Shown piece after piece: positions 1-5,821 of a stretch of DNA of 6,126 bases (the stretch's first letter is position 1; each line of letters begins with the position of its first letter). The stretch covers positions 1-6,126 of the forward strand of contig CALIWP010000401.1 in the NCBI GenBank assembly GCA_938046705.1, in the 5' to 3' direction. The notes under the pieces are model-generated. The model saw nothing but the letters and a program-made list of their open reading frames with translations, was not told the DNA's origin and did no database searches. The translations under genes were made by a program, and so were the position numbers. This DNA comes from an uncultured Campylobacter sp. Lineage in GTDB: Bacteria > Campylobacterota > Campylobacteria > Campylobacterales > Campylobacteraceae.

Positions 1-373
1 GATAAATAGCAGAACCACCTTTAAAAAACCATATATCATTCAAATTTATTTTTCTACCGTTATAAGTGATCAAATGCTTATTTGTCACGTAAAATCCCTC
101 GTGGATAAAATTCTTGATTTCGCGATATGTCGCCATAAGAAAAAGAGCAGTAACACATACAAAGCATATTTTCATAAACGTTCCGCTCTCTAAAAATAAA
201 CTACAAAAAGCCCACACACATAAGGTAAAAGCAATAATTTTCAACACACAAAAAAATCTAATAGAACATAAATATTTATATATCACGACCTCGCCCTCGT
301 CGAGTTTGACGTTTTCGGGCAGATCCGCCAGCTCGTCGTCCAGCGCCTTGCGCGTCAAATTCGGCTCACTCAT
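1..373 (-). CDS. Membrane protein with PH-like segment, 3' end cut by window edge
   Basis: The frame is open from an ATG at 373 to the window edge, giving 124 codons and no stop. Residues 1-30 are polar and acidic (MSEPNLTRK at the start). Two hydrophobic stretches follow, at about 38-61 and 68-82, and then a soluble part reading [19 protein letters not shown] at about 93-111. That pattern (a short membrane anchor pair, then 'vTnkhLi.y.g..i.l.dI') resembles bacterial PH-domain membrane proteins; this is inferred from the pattern and is not a firm family call. The start overlaps the ybeY stop by 8 bases (ATGAGTGA), and an AGGA lies 8 bases before it inside ybeY, so translation is probably coupled to ybeY. 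The first ~30 codons are GC-rich like ybeY, while the rest is about one-third GC. The frame and protein remain coherent across that change. Function unknown. Confidence 0.72.
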   Translation of the reverse strand, partial: MSEPNLTRKALDDELADLPENVKLDEGEVVIYKYLCSIRFFCVLKIIAFTLCVWAFCSLFLESGTFMKICFVCVTALFLMATYREIKNFIHEGFYVTNKHLITYNGRKINLNDIWFFKGGSAIY

Positions 374-782
374 CGCCAGCGTCCTGCGTTCGCACGATGA
401 GGCTCTTTGGTAGGCTAAACTTCTCGATAACCTCGCACTCTTTGGCCCTCATCTCGCCCGCGTCGCTTTCGTGATCGTAGCCCAGCACGTGAAGCAGCCC
501 GTGCGTGAAAAGCAGAGCCGTCTCGTCATCCTCACTGTGGCCTAGCTCGGCGGCTTTTGCCGCTACTAGCTCAGTGTTTATCACGATACAGCCAAGCGGC
601 GCGTGCAGCTGCATCTCAAGCGGGAAGCTCAGCACGTCTGTAGTCTCGTAGATGCCGCGCTGGCGGACGTTTATCTCCTTCATCTCCTCGGCGTCAACAA
701 AGCTTAGCTCCACCTCGCCCGCGGTCAAATAGTCGCAAATTTGATCCAAAATCCTCGGATAATCGTCCTCGCAAAGTAGCAT
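366..782 (-). CDS. ybeY: Endoribonuclease YbeY, rRNA maturation factor
   Basis: A 138-residue protein of normal to slightly short length for the UPF0054/YbeY family. It carries the family's metal-binding signature [11 protein letters not shown] at residues 94-104, with H94, H98 and H104 as the expected zinc ligands. The conserved TTDVLSFP lies at 47-54 and the strand ELSFVD at 25-30. YbeY is known as a metal-dependent single-strand endoribonuclease in the cytoplasm that takes part in 16S rRNA 3'-end maturation and ribosome quality control. The ATG at 782 is preceded by AAAGGAAA about 8 bases upstream, which supports this start. An extended -10-like box lies about 30 bases upstream. The stop overlaps the start of the downstream membrane-protein gene, so the two are probably co-transcribed. 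No key residue is missing. Confidence 0.96.
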   Translation of the reverse strand: MLLCEDDYPRILDQICDYLTAGEVELSFVDAEEMKEINVRQRGIYETTDVLSFPLEMQLHAPLGCIVINTELVAAKAAELGHSEDDETALLFTHGLLHVLGYDHESDAGEMRAKECEVIEKFSLPKSLIVRTQDAGDE

Positions 783-813
783 TTTTGGCTTTCCTTTAGT
801 AAAATTTGAGTAT

Positions 814-823
814 GATTTTAGCG
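814..823 (-). promoter_or_regulatory. Putative -10 region for ybeY
   Basis: Read on the minus strand this is CGCTAAAATC, about 31 bases before the ybeY ATG. It sits in AT-rich DNA with T-runs upstream and no clear -35 box, which is the usual form of Campylobacter vegetative promoters. The same box recurs ahead of ppk1, the DUF465 gene and the channel gene. Confidence 0.5.
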
Positions 824-1073
824 AAAATTTTGGTCAAATTTAATAAAGCCAAATTTGCAACAAACGACATCGGTATCAAATTTTACTCGCTTTGTATAAA
901 ATTTTAAAAACTCTAACGCTCAAATTTTTAAAATTTTTTAGAGACAAAATTTAACATTTTCAGGGTGCGGGTCTCGGTGAGTAAAATTTAAAGCTGAAAT
1001 TCGTAAATTTGACTTCAAGCTTGAATAGGAAAAGCAAGGCGAAGTATTTTGAGATGATTTTTGGGGTTTTGAA

Positions 1074-1124
1074 GTTAAAATTTGACGAAGATAAGGCATG
1101 TAGCCTATCGAGTCAAATTTTAAC
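1074..1124. repeat. Long imperfect hairpin, possibly part of a dispersed intergenic repeat
   Basis: A perfect 13-base inverted repeat pairs GTTAAAATTTGAC (1074-1086) with its complement at 1112-1124. Inside it a second stem forms between GATAAGGC (1090-1097, one bulged A) and GCCTATC (1103-1109), with a 5-base loop. The whole is a two-tier hairpin of about 51 bases lying 35 bases past the end of ppk1. No T-tract follows on either strand, so it is not a textbook intrinsic terminator. It could still act as a 3'-end stabiliser or transcription attenuator for ppk1, or it could be a unit of a genome-wide repeat. Confidence 0.6.
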
Positions 1125-1158
1125 GAAATCCGCAAAAAGCGCTCAAAAGACAAGCTGC

Positions 1159-3252
1159 TTAACTTTCTTTTAGCAGTTTCGCCACCATCTGCTCGCTCTT
1201 TCCCTTATCGCTATCCTTTTTCGTCGCCTTATATATCCCGCTCACGTACTCCTCGAGCACCTCTTGCGAGTTTATGCGCGCGTCGCCGTCTTTTGGCCTT
1301 ACTTTGGCGTATTCGCCGCTGTTTTGCAGCTCAAACGCCAGCTCGTTATCGCTAAGCTGCAATCGCAAAAACTCGAGCAAGCGCTCTTGTAAATTTTTAT
1401 CGATTATCGGCGTCATGAGCTCTAGGCGGCGCTCGAGATTTCGCGGCATCCAGTCGGCGGAAGCGATGTAAATTTGAGGGTCGGCGTGTCTGAAATAAAA
1501 TATCCTCGCGTGCTCAAGGTATTTGCCGATGAGCGATCTCACGCGGATATTTTCGCTTAGGCCTTTCACACCAGGGCGCACGCAGCAGATGCCGCGCACG
1601 ATGAGATCGATCTTTACGCCCGCGCTACTAGCCTTTACCAGCGCGTCCACGATGTCACTATCCACCAGCGCGTTCATCTTCGCCACAATCCTGCCCTGCT
1701 CGCCGTGCGCAGTCTCGGTTTTTATCATCTCTAACACGCGCTCTTTTATCTGCATCGGCGACATAGAGAGCGTCTGCAAGCGGCGGTTTTTAGAAAAGCC
1801 CGAAAGTATGTGAAAAAACGTCGTCGTATCACTCGCAAACTCCGCTCTGCTCGTAAAATAACTCACGTCGGTGTAAATTTTCGCCGAGCCGCCGTTATAA
1901 TTGCCCGTGGATAAATGCATGTAAAATTTAAGCTTGCCGCCCTCTTGACGGATGACTTGGCTCACTTTTGCGTGCACCTTAAAGCCCGTGATGCCGTATA
2001 TCACGTGCGCGCCGGCATCTTCTAGAGCCTTTGCCCAGTGCAGGTTGTTTTCCTCGTCAAACCTCGCCTTTAGCTCGACCATCACGGTTACTTGCTTGCC
2101 GTCGTTTGCGGCGTCGATGAGAGCCTGGATGATAGGCGAGTTTTTATCGACGCGGTAGAGCGTCATGCGGATCGAGATCACGCGCGGGTCTTTGCTCGCC
2201 TCCCTGATAAACTGCACGACGGGATCAAAGCTCTCATACGGATGCACGACCAGCACGTCCTCTTTGTCGATAACGTCAAACATCGAGAGGTGACTGCTAA
2301 AAGGCGGTAGGGTCTTTGGCGCGTATGGCGGTAGGCAAAGGTGGGAGAATTCTTTATTTCCCACGATTTGCCAGAGCGAATTTAACGTGAGCGGAACGGT
2401 GTACTCGTAGATATCCTTATAAAAAATCTTCATGTGCGAGTTTAGAAACTCGACTATCTCGGCATCGGCGTCCTTTTGTATCTGCATGCGCACAAAGGCG
2501 CCTTTTCGGCGTAGCTTGAGCCCCTGCTCGAGGATCATCATAAAGTCATCCGCCTCTTCTTCCTCGATGACGATGTCGGCGTTCCTGGTAACCCTAAACG
2601 CCGCCGAGCTAAGCAGCTTGTAACCCGGGAAAATCTCCTCTGCGTGGCGGTGTACGATCGTTTCTATCGGCACGTAGACATTATCGGCCGCCTGATAAAA
2701 CCTCGGCAAAACGCGCGAGATACGTATCATGCCAAATTTTATGATCTCGGGACTATCCGCATCGGCAAGCTTGACAGCTAGGCTAAAGCTAAGGTTGTTT
2801 AGATGCGGGTACGGATGCGTGGCATCAACCGCGATAGGCACGATGACGGGCAGGATATTTGAGAAAAAATACTCGTCGCATTTGGCGCGAAGCTCGGGCG
2901 AAATTTCGTCGTAATTTTTCATAAAAAGCCCGTTTTGCGCGAGTTCTTTTAGCGCGTCTTTGTAGTGCCTTTCTACGATAGATAGCTCGTCTTTGATGTA
3001 TTTTCTGATCTCTCTTAGCTGCTCGAGCGGACTCATGCCGTCGCTACCGCTAGCTGCGACTCCAGCGGCAAAAAGCTGCTTAAGCCCCGCGATGCGGATC
3101 ATGTAAAATTCATCCAAATTAGTCATATAAATCGCGATAAATTTTAGCTTTTCAAGCGGCGGCAACACCTTTTCGCACTGAGCCAAAACGCGCGAGTTAA
3201 AGCGTAGCCAGCTAAGCTCGCGGTTGATAAAAACACTCTTTTTCTCATCCAT
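1159..3252 (-). CDS. ppk1: Polyphosphate kinase 1
   Basis: A 697-residue protein, the usual size for PPK1. This cytoplasmic enzyme reversibly transfers the gamma-phosphate of ATP to a growing inorganic polyphosphate chain. The N-terminal signature [12 protein letters not shown] is at 8-19, followed by the helical N domain to about 110. A middle domain follows ([17 protein letters not shown] near 143-159). The two phospholipase-D-like catalytic domains hold the autophosphorylated histidine H427 in KVHAKV, GNYN at 450-453, the second conserved histidine H581 in LEHARIFYF, and [14 protein letters not shown] at 598-611. All expected catalytic features are intact. The Lys/Glu-rich tail after about 650 is typically variable. 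The ATG at 3252 has AGGA about 7 bases upstream and a CGCTAAAATT box about 25 bases upstream. In Campylobacter, PPK1 is tied to stress survival and virulence traits. It appears to be a single-gene transcript. Confidence 0.98.
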   Translation of the reverse strand: MDEKKSVFINRELSWLRFNSRVLAQCEKVLPPLEKLKFIAIYMTNLDEFYMIRIAGLKQLFAAGVAASGSDGMSPLEQLREIRKYIKDELSIVERHYKDALKELAQNGLFMKNYDEISPELRAKCDEYFFSNILPVIVPIAVDATHPYPHLNNLSFSLAVKLADADSPEIIKFGMIRISRVLPRFYQAADNVYVPIETIVHRHAEEIFPGYKLLSSAAFRVTRNADIVIEEEEADDFMMILEQGLKLRRKGAFVRMQIQKDADAEIVEFLNSHMKIFYKDIYEYTVPLTLNSLWQIVGNKEFSHLCLPPYAPKTLPPFSSHLSMFDVIDKEDVLVVHPYESFDPVVQFIREASKDPRVISIRMTLYRVDKNSPIIQALIDAANDGKQVTVMVELKARFDEENNLHWAKALEDAGAHVIYGITGFKVHAKVSQVIRQEGGKLKFYMHLSTGNYNGGSAKIYTDVSYFTSRAEFASDTTTFFHILSGFSKNRRLQTLSMSPMQIKERVLEMIKTETAHGEQGRIVAKMNALVDSDIVDALVKASSAGVKIDLIVRGICCVRPGVKGLSENIRVRSLIGKYLEHARIFYFRHADPQIYIASADWMPRNLERRLELMTPIIDKNLQERLLEFLRLQLSDNELAFELQNSGEYAKVRPKDGDARINSQEVLEEYVSGIYKATKKDSDKGKSEQMVAKLLKES

Positions 3253-3277
3253 TTTCCATCCTTTTTAAACTTTCATA

Positions 3278-3287
3278 AATTTTAGCG
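3278..3287 (-). promoter_or_regulatory. Putative -10 region for ppk1
   Basis: On the minus strand this reads CGCTAAAATT, 25 bases before the ppk1 ATG, followed by the AAAAAGGAT ribosome-binding region. It matches the boxes ahead of three other genes in the window. Confidence 0.5.
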
Positions 3288-3303
3288 AATTTTCTCTTAA
3301 ATC

Positions 3304-3324
3304 ACGGCCTTTCCGAAAAGCCGT
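3304..3324. repeat. Inverted repeat between divergent ppk1 and small-protein promoters
   Basis: ACGGC (3304-3308) pairs with GCCGT (3320-3324). After one mismatch the stem continues as TTT/AAA, leaving a 3-base loop. It falls just upstream of the -10 boxes of both divergent genes. It could therefore be an operator shared by the two, or a simple hairpin with no role. No protein binding can be assigned from sequence alone. Confidence 0.4.
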
Positions 3325-3331
3325 AAGTTTG

Positions 3332-3340
3332 TGTTATAAT
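3332..3340 (+). promoter_or_regulatory. Extended -10 promoter for the small membrane protein
   Basis: TGTTATAAT is an exact TGnTATAAT extended -10 element. It lies 47 bases upstream of the small ORF's ATG, on the same strand. This is the best promoter match in the window. Confidence 0.7.
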
Positions 3341-3387
3341 AAACGAAAAACAAATTAAGCTTCGGAAAAAATAGGCAAGGAAATAAG

Positions 3388-3465
3388 ATGGAATATATTT
3401 GGGCGGTTATTATTTTATGCGTTGGCATGGCGGTCTTTTGGGTTTTAAAGAAAATTTCTATGTGA
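3388..3465 (+). CDS. Small single-span membrane protein, 25 aa
   Basis: An ATG at 3388 opens a 25-codon frame ending in TGA at 3463-3465. The product begins MEYIWAVIILCVGMAVFWVL and ends with the basic KKISM. It is one hydrophobic helix of about 18 residues with a positively charged cytoplasmic-type tail, so an N-out/C-in single-span membrane peptide is likely. A good ribosome-binding site (AAGGAA, 5-base spacer) and a perfect extended -10 element precede it, both unusually strong for a chance frame. It is divergent from ppk1. Small hydrophobic proteins of this type often act as partners of larger membrane complexes or transporters, but nothing here identifies its partner. It is not a recognised toxin family, although a hydrophobic toxin peptide cannot be excluded. 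Function unknown. Confidence 0.68.
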   Translation: MEYIWAVIILCVGMAVFWVLKKISM

Positions 3466-3528
3466 TCGCATTTCAAATTTAACGAATGAATTTAGTGTTG
3501 TCGCAGTGATTTTTTATTTTGATTTTGA

Positions 3529-3540
3529 GTCAAATTTGAC
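3529..3540. repeat. 12-base perfect palindrome GTCAAATTTGAC
   Basis: A perfect palindrome in the AT-rich stretch after the small membrane-protein gene. It is the symmetric form of the TCAAATTT word that is scattered through the window's spacers. It may be a protein-binding site, or only a by-product of that word's high frequency. Confidence 0.35.
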
Positions 3541-3589
3541 AAAGTTTTTAGAAATATTTTTAAATAGTTAAAAAGATGAAATTTGAGGT

Positions 3590-3616
3590 AAAAACGGCGG
3601 CGCAAATCGTCCGCCG
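3590..3616 (-). terminator. Intrinsic terminator after the DUF465 gene
   Basis: Read on the minus strand, a GC-only stem CGGCGG/CCGCCG with a 10-base loop is followed directly by TTTTT. Two further CG pairs may form inside the loop. It begins 9 bases beyond the DUF465 stop, the expected place for a rho-independent terminator of that gene. Confidence 0.82.
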
Positions 3617-3624
3617 CTATTAAA

Positions 3625-3849
3625 TTAAAGATTATTTTCTTTTTTATACTCGGCTAAAAAGGCGTAGATTTCGTCTTTTAGTCTGAGTTTCTCGCGTTTT
3701 AGAGCATCCACTTCGGCATCGTTATAGACATTGCCTTTTTGCATTTCGGCGATCTTTTCGTCTAGCTCGTTGTGCTTATCAAAAAGCGATGTAAAGTGCG
3801 CGTTTGTACCTTTTAGCTTAGTTATAAGCTCTCTATCCTCATGAAACAT
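3625..3849 (-). CDS. DUF465 (YdcH-like) small coiled-coil protein
   Basis: A 74-residue, highly charged, helical protein matching the DUF465/YdcH family in length and pattern. It starts MFHEDRELITKLKG, has the conserved-type F..L...H..LD..I region at about 18-35, and ends in a second helix rich in Lys and Glu (LKREKLRLKDEIYAFLAEY at 49-67). The two heptad-like helices suggest a helical hairpin or a small coiled-coil oligomer. The family's biochemical role is not established. The ATG at 3849 has AAGGAG upstream at good spacing, and a CGCTAAAATT box lies about 28 bases upstream. A terminator follows closely, so this is probably a one-gene transcript. In C. jejuni a DUF465 gene is, as I recall, next to rpmB; here the channel gene lies between them. 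Confidence 0.87.
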   Translation of the reverse strand: MFHEDRELITKLKGTNAHFTSLFDKHNELDEKIAEMQKGNVYNDAEVDALKREKLRLKDEIYAFLAEYKKENNL

Positions 3850-3877
3850 CTTTGCTCCTTTAATTAAAGTTTGATTT

Positions 3878-3887
3878 AATTTTAGCG
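3878..3887 (-). promoter_or_regulatory. Putative -10 region for the DUF465 gene
   Basis: The minus strand reads CGCTAAAATT, 28 bases before the DUF465 ATG. The box is identical to the one ahead of ppk1. Confidence 0.5.
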
Positions 3888-3965
3888 AATGTTATTTTAA
3901 GAGAGGGTTAAAAAGCGTCAAATTCGGAGCATTCCCTAAAATTTACGGTAGCTTAGTTTCGTCTC

Positions 3966-4060
3966 TAAATAGCTTAATTTTTTACGCTATTTAAATCCAA
4001 AAGATGCTTTTGTAAAATTTAAATTTTGGTAAGAGATCAAATCAATCCCTGATTTTAGCA
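3966..4060 (-). other. Structured intergenic stretch behind a promoter-like box; possible small RNA
   Basis: No gene is visible between the DUF465 promoter and the end of the channel gene (3888-4120). On the minus strand, TGCTAAAAT at 4052-4060 is an extended -10-like box. Downstream of it lie a palindrome AAAATTTAAATTTT (4014-4027), a perfect 6-base stem with 3-base loop (CAAAAG at 3998-4003 with CTTTTG at 4007-4012), and an 8-base stem (TAAATAGC at 3966-3973 with its complement at 3986-3993). These could form a short non-coding RNA or just the untranslated end of the channel transcript. No clear T-tract terminator is seen. Confidence 0.25.
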
Positions 4061-4120
4061 TTAAATTTACGGCTGTCTAGGCAAAGGCAAAATTAAAATA
4101 CGCATAAATCGTCTCAAATT

Positions 4121-5245
4121 TTAGACATATTTTAGCTCTTCTGGCTTATGCTTGCTTTTTATGACGCGTTTGGTTAGGCGTATCGACTCGCCAGTACCGA
4201 TGACTAGTAGCTTCGTGCCAGTGCCGATTAGCGTATCGCCCTTTGGCATCGGAATAAATTTGTTATTTACGTCTTTGATGCCAACGACGTCGGCGTTTGT
4301 TATGTTTCGCAAGTTAGTTTCTTTTAGGCGTTTAAAGCGCACCCACGAATAATCAGGCACCAATATCTCCTCTATGTCGATCGGCGAGTCTTGCTTATAC
4401 AAAAACTGCTCGAGCAAATTTTCCATATCCGGACGTACGCTCATCGCACTAAGGCGCTGAGCTACGAGCTTTGATGGGCTCACGACGCTGTTTGCGCCGA
4501 GCTTTTTTAGGCGCTCGGTATCGTCTTGGTTGTCGGAGTTTGTCATTATAAAATAAGGCTTTTTGCGCCCGATCTCTTTTTCATATAGCCTCACGGTGGC
4601 GATAAGGGCGATGTTATCTGCGATGTTTGAACTTAGCGTGATCATGCCTTTTGCGCTTGAAAAATGCGTCTTTAAAAGCGCAGTTTGCGTGTGCGGCTGA
4701 GAGACGATATAGTATGGATACTTGTATTTTTCCGCGATTTCCGGCAGATCCTCGCGCGGATCGATAACGATGAAAGGAATATGATTTTCCCTAAATTCGC
4801 GGCTTAATTCCATTGTGTATTGGTTGTGATAGCAGATGACAAAGTGGTTTTTTAGTCTTGCGATCTTGTATAGCATTTGTCTTTCCTTTATGATCGCTAC
4901 GAGCGCGCCTTTTTTTAAAACTTCGAGCATCAAACCCGTAGAAAACGTAAAAACGGCAAAGCCTAGCAAAATAAAAGTGATAGTAAAAATCCGGCCGGCC
5001 GGAGAAATAGGTGCGACCTCGGTAAAACCGACGGTCGTAAAAGTCATACCAGCCTGATAAATCGCGTCTATCAGGCTAAAATTATCGATCGTGACATAGC
5101 CCATAGCCCCGACCATCATCATCAAAACGACTAAGATGAGCGGTAAGCGAAACGGGCGAAGTTGTTCGTAAAGTTCGGTATTAAGACTAATTTGAGGTTT
5201 GGCAGAACTTGACCAGTTGAGGAATTTTAAAATCTTTCTAAACAA
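4121..5245 (-). CDS. Two-TM potassium channel with cytoplasmic RCK (TrkA-N/TrkA-C) domains
   Basis: A protein of 374 residues from the chosen TTG. It has TM1 at about 34-52, a pore loop with filter-like TTVGFTEV at 70-77, and TM2 at about 86-107. An RCK N-domain spans about 133-255 and a TrkA-C-type domain about 287-365. The likely role is gated K+ passage through the inner membrane, with the RCK part sensing nucleotide or ions. Two features are odd. The filter reads TVGFT where TVGYG/TVGFG is usual. The nucleotide-binding Gly-rich loop after the first RCK strand reads VICYHNQYT, with none of the usual glycines, although the acidic residue ending the second strand (D162 in VIDP) is kept. Start choice: an in-frame TTG at 5251 directly abuts GAGGAG, whereas the TTG at 5245 has a proper 6-base spacer, so 5245 is preferred. 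The gene begins 27 bases after rpmB ends. Confidence 0.9.
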   Translation of the reverse strand: MFRKILKFLNWSSSAKPQISLNTELYEQLRPFRLPLILVVLMMMVGAMGYVTIDNFSLIDAIYQAGMTFTTVGFTEVAPISPAGRIFTITFILLGFAVFTFSTGLMLEVLKKGALVAIIKERQMLYKIARLKNHFVICYHNQYTMELSREFRENHIPFIVIDPREDLPEIAEKYKYPYYIVSQPHTQTALLKTHFSSAKGMITLSSNIADNIALIATVRLYEKEIGRKKPYFIMTNSDNQDDTERLKKLGANSVVSPSKLVAQRLSAMSVRPDMENLLEQFLYKQDSPIDIEEILVPDYSWVRFKRLKETNLRNITNADVVGIKDVNNKFIPMPKGDTLIGTGTKLLVIGTGESIRLTKRVIKSKHKPEELKYV

Positions 5246-5251
5246 AGACAA

Positions 5252-5257
5252 CTCCTC
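5252..5257 (-). promoter_or_regulatory. Ribosome-binding site deciding the channel gene start
   Basis: The minus strand reads GAGGAG, six bases before the TTG at 5245. The TTG at 5251 touches it with no spacer. The site therefore favours the later TTG as initiator. Confidence 0.65.
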
Positions 5258-5268
5258 AAATTTGCGGT

Positions 5269-5278
5269 AATTTTAGCG
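5269..5278 (-). promoter_or_regulatory. Putative -10 region for the channel gene, overlapping the rpmB stop
   Basis: The minus strand reads CGCTAAAATT, 23 bases ahead of the preferred start. The TAA inside it is also the rpmB stop codon, so part of the match may be chance. Its position and identity match the boxes of the other genes. Confidence 0.35.
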
Positions 5279-5464
5279 TGACTGTTTTCTCATTGTTCTT
5301 AGCGTAGAAGCAGCTACTTTGATCTTTCTCGTAGTGCCGTCCTCTAGCGTAACGCGGATGGTTCTTAGGTTTGGTAAAAACCTTCTTTTTGTTCTGTTTT
5401 TGGCGTGGCTGACGTTGTTGCCTACCATCGGACCTTTGCCTGTTATTGCGCATACTCTTGACAT
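5273..5464 (-). CDS. rpmB: 50S ribosomal protein L28
   Basis: A 63-residue basic protein with the L28 signature start [20 protein letters not shown], then the [13 protein letters not shown] segment and a C-terminal [12 protein letters not shown]. It is a structural protein of the large ribosomal subunit. Length and sequence are complete. Only one cysteine (C5) is present, so this is the form without a four-cysteine zinc site. The ATG at 5464 is preceded by AAGGAA with a normal spacer. The same frame stays open for more than 110 codons upstream, but that extension is AT-rich, unlike L28, and not part of the protein. The annotated start should be this ATG. The natural promoter is not visible because the sequence changes character just upstream. 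Confidence 0.96.
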   Translation of the reverse strand: MSRVCAITGKGPMVGNNVSHAKNRTKRRFLPNLRTIRVTLEDGTTRKIKVAASTLRTMRKQSR

Positions 5465-5821
5465 ATTTGTTTCCTTAAAAATATACTTTCTATTTATTCC
5501 AATATTATCAATATTTTCCAGCAGCTCATCCTTCTCCAGCCTGTTCCAGTTTAAGAAATACTCCATTTCCTTTATTGATTCAAAAGCATAGTCTATAAAG
5601 TTTTCCTCTAAAGAGTCTGCCAAAATTCCTTCCTGATTTCCTATAAGTTCATTCCAACTGTCTTTAAGCTCTTTTTCCTGAATAAGTAAATCAAAATAAT
5701 CTAAAAGCAAATTACTTTCTGCAATATCTTTTATTGCTTCACCATTTAAAGTTATCTTATTTCCAATTTTATGGTTTTTATTTTTTATTTCATCACAAAT
5801 CAAAGAAGATAGAAGAATTGT
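5465..5821 (-). CDS. Unidentified protein fragment, low-GC, running without a stop into rpmB
   Basis: The minus strand is open from the stop at 5822-5824 through to rpmB. It reads like the interior of a real acidic, helical protein, with pieces such as [20 protein letters not shown] and [20 protein letters not shown]. There is no ATG or ribosome-binding site at its front (the first possible start is a TTG at 5803) and no stop before the rpmB ATG. It is therefore probably truncated at both ends. Base composition drops to about 25-35% GC, and codon use favours A/T in third positions, unlike ppk1 or ybeY. I do not recognise the family. The true extent is uncertain: the last ~10-15 bases before rpmB, with its ribosome-binding site, are likely native. 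The simplest reading is a piece of another genome joined here. Confidence 0.5.

Larger units (their letters stand above)
783..1158. other. Intergenic region ybeY-ppk1, no convincing gene
   Basis: This 376-base spacer is AT-rich next to ybeY and more mixed in base content next to ppk1. A 71-codon minus-strand frame (938-1153) is open here. Its product is rich in Ser, Pro and basic residues, has no recognisable motif, and sits on top of inverted repeats, so I do not call it a gene. The spacer holds the ybeY promoter, a 12-base palindrome TTCAAGCTTGAA at 1014-1025 and a long hairpin at 1074-1124. An AT-rich weak stem (CTCTAA at 911-916 pairing with TTAGAG at 938-943) is also present. Confidence 0.6.

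Noticed and set aside
114..413. 99-codon plus-strand frame across the left end
   Set aside because: It is antisense to the coherent membrane-protein frame and the end of ybeY. The Ser-rich tail is typical of antisense shadow frames.
911..943. Weak stem CTCTAA/TTAGAG with A/T-rich interior as a ppk1 terminator
   Set aside because: Only six pairs, a large loop, and more than 200 bases past the ppk1 stop. Similar stems are expected by chance in such AT-rich DNA.
938..1153. 71-codon minus-strand frame as a hypothetical protein
   Set aside because: It has no motif, no good ribosome-binding site and composition-driven residues, and it is superimposed on inverted repeats. It is better explained as an intergenic repeat.
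1274..2914. Several 60-96 codon plus-strand frames inside ppk1
   Set aside because: All are antisense to the intact, motif-complete ppk1 and none has independent start signals or protein character.
4991..5002. 12-base GC palindrome CCGGCCGGCCGG
   Set aside because: It lies within the channel coding sequence and is explained by the codons for SPAGR. No sign of a site or repeat.
5256..5453. 65-codon minus-strand frame overlapping rpmB
   Set aside because: It lies in another frame of rpmB, and its Arg/Gln/Lys-rich product is the shadow of the L28 codons.
5319..5591. 90-codon plus-strand hydrophobic frame
   Set aside because: It is antisense to rpmB and the low-GC fragment. The hydrophobic character comes from reading Lys/Glu-rich codons backwards, and there is no ribosome-binding site.
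5273..5803. 176-codon minus-strand frame as one long protein including L28
   Set aside because: The C-terminal 63 residues are a complete L28 with its own ATG and ribosome-binding site. The upstream part has different composition and no start signals, so the fusion is a junction effect.
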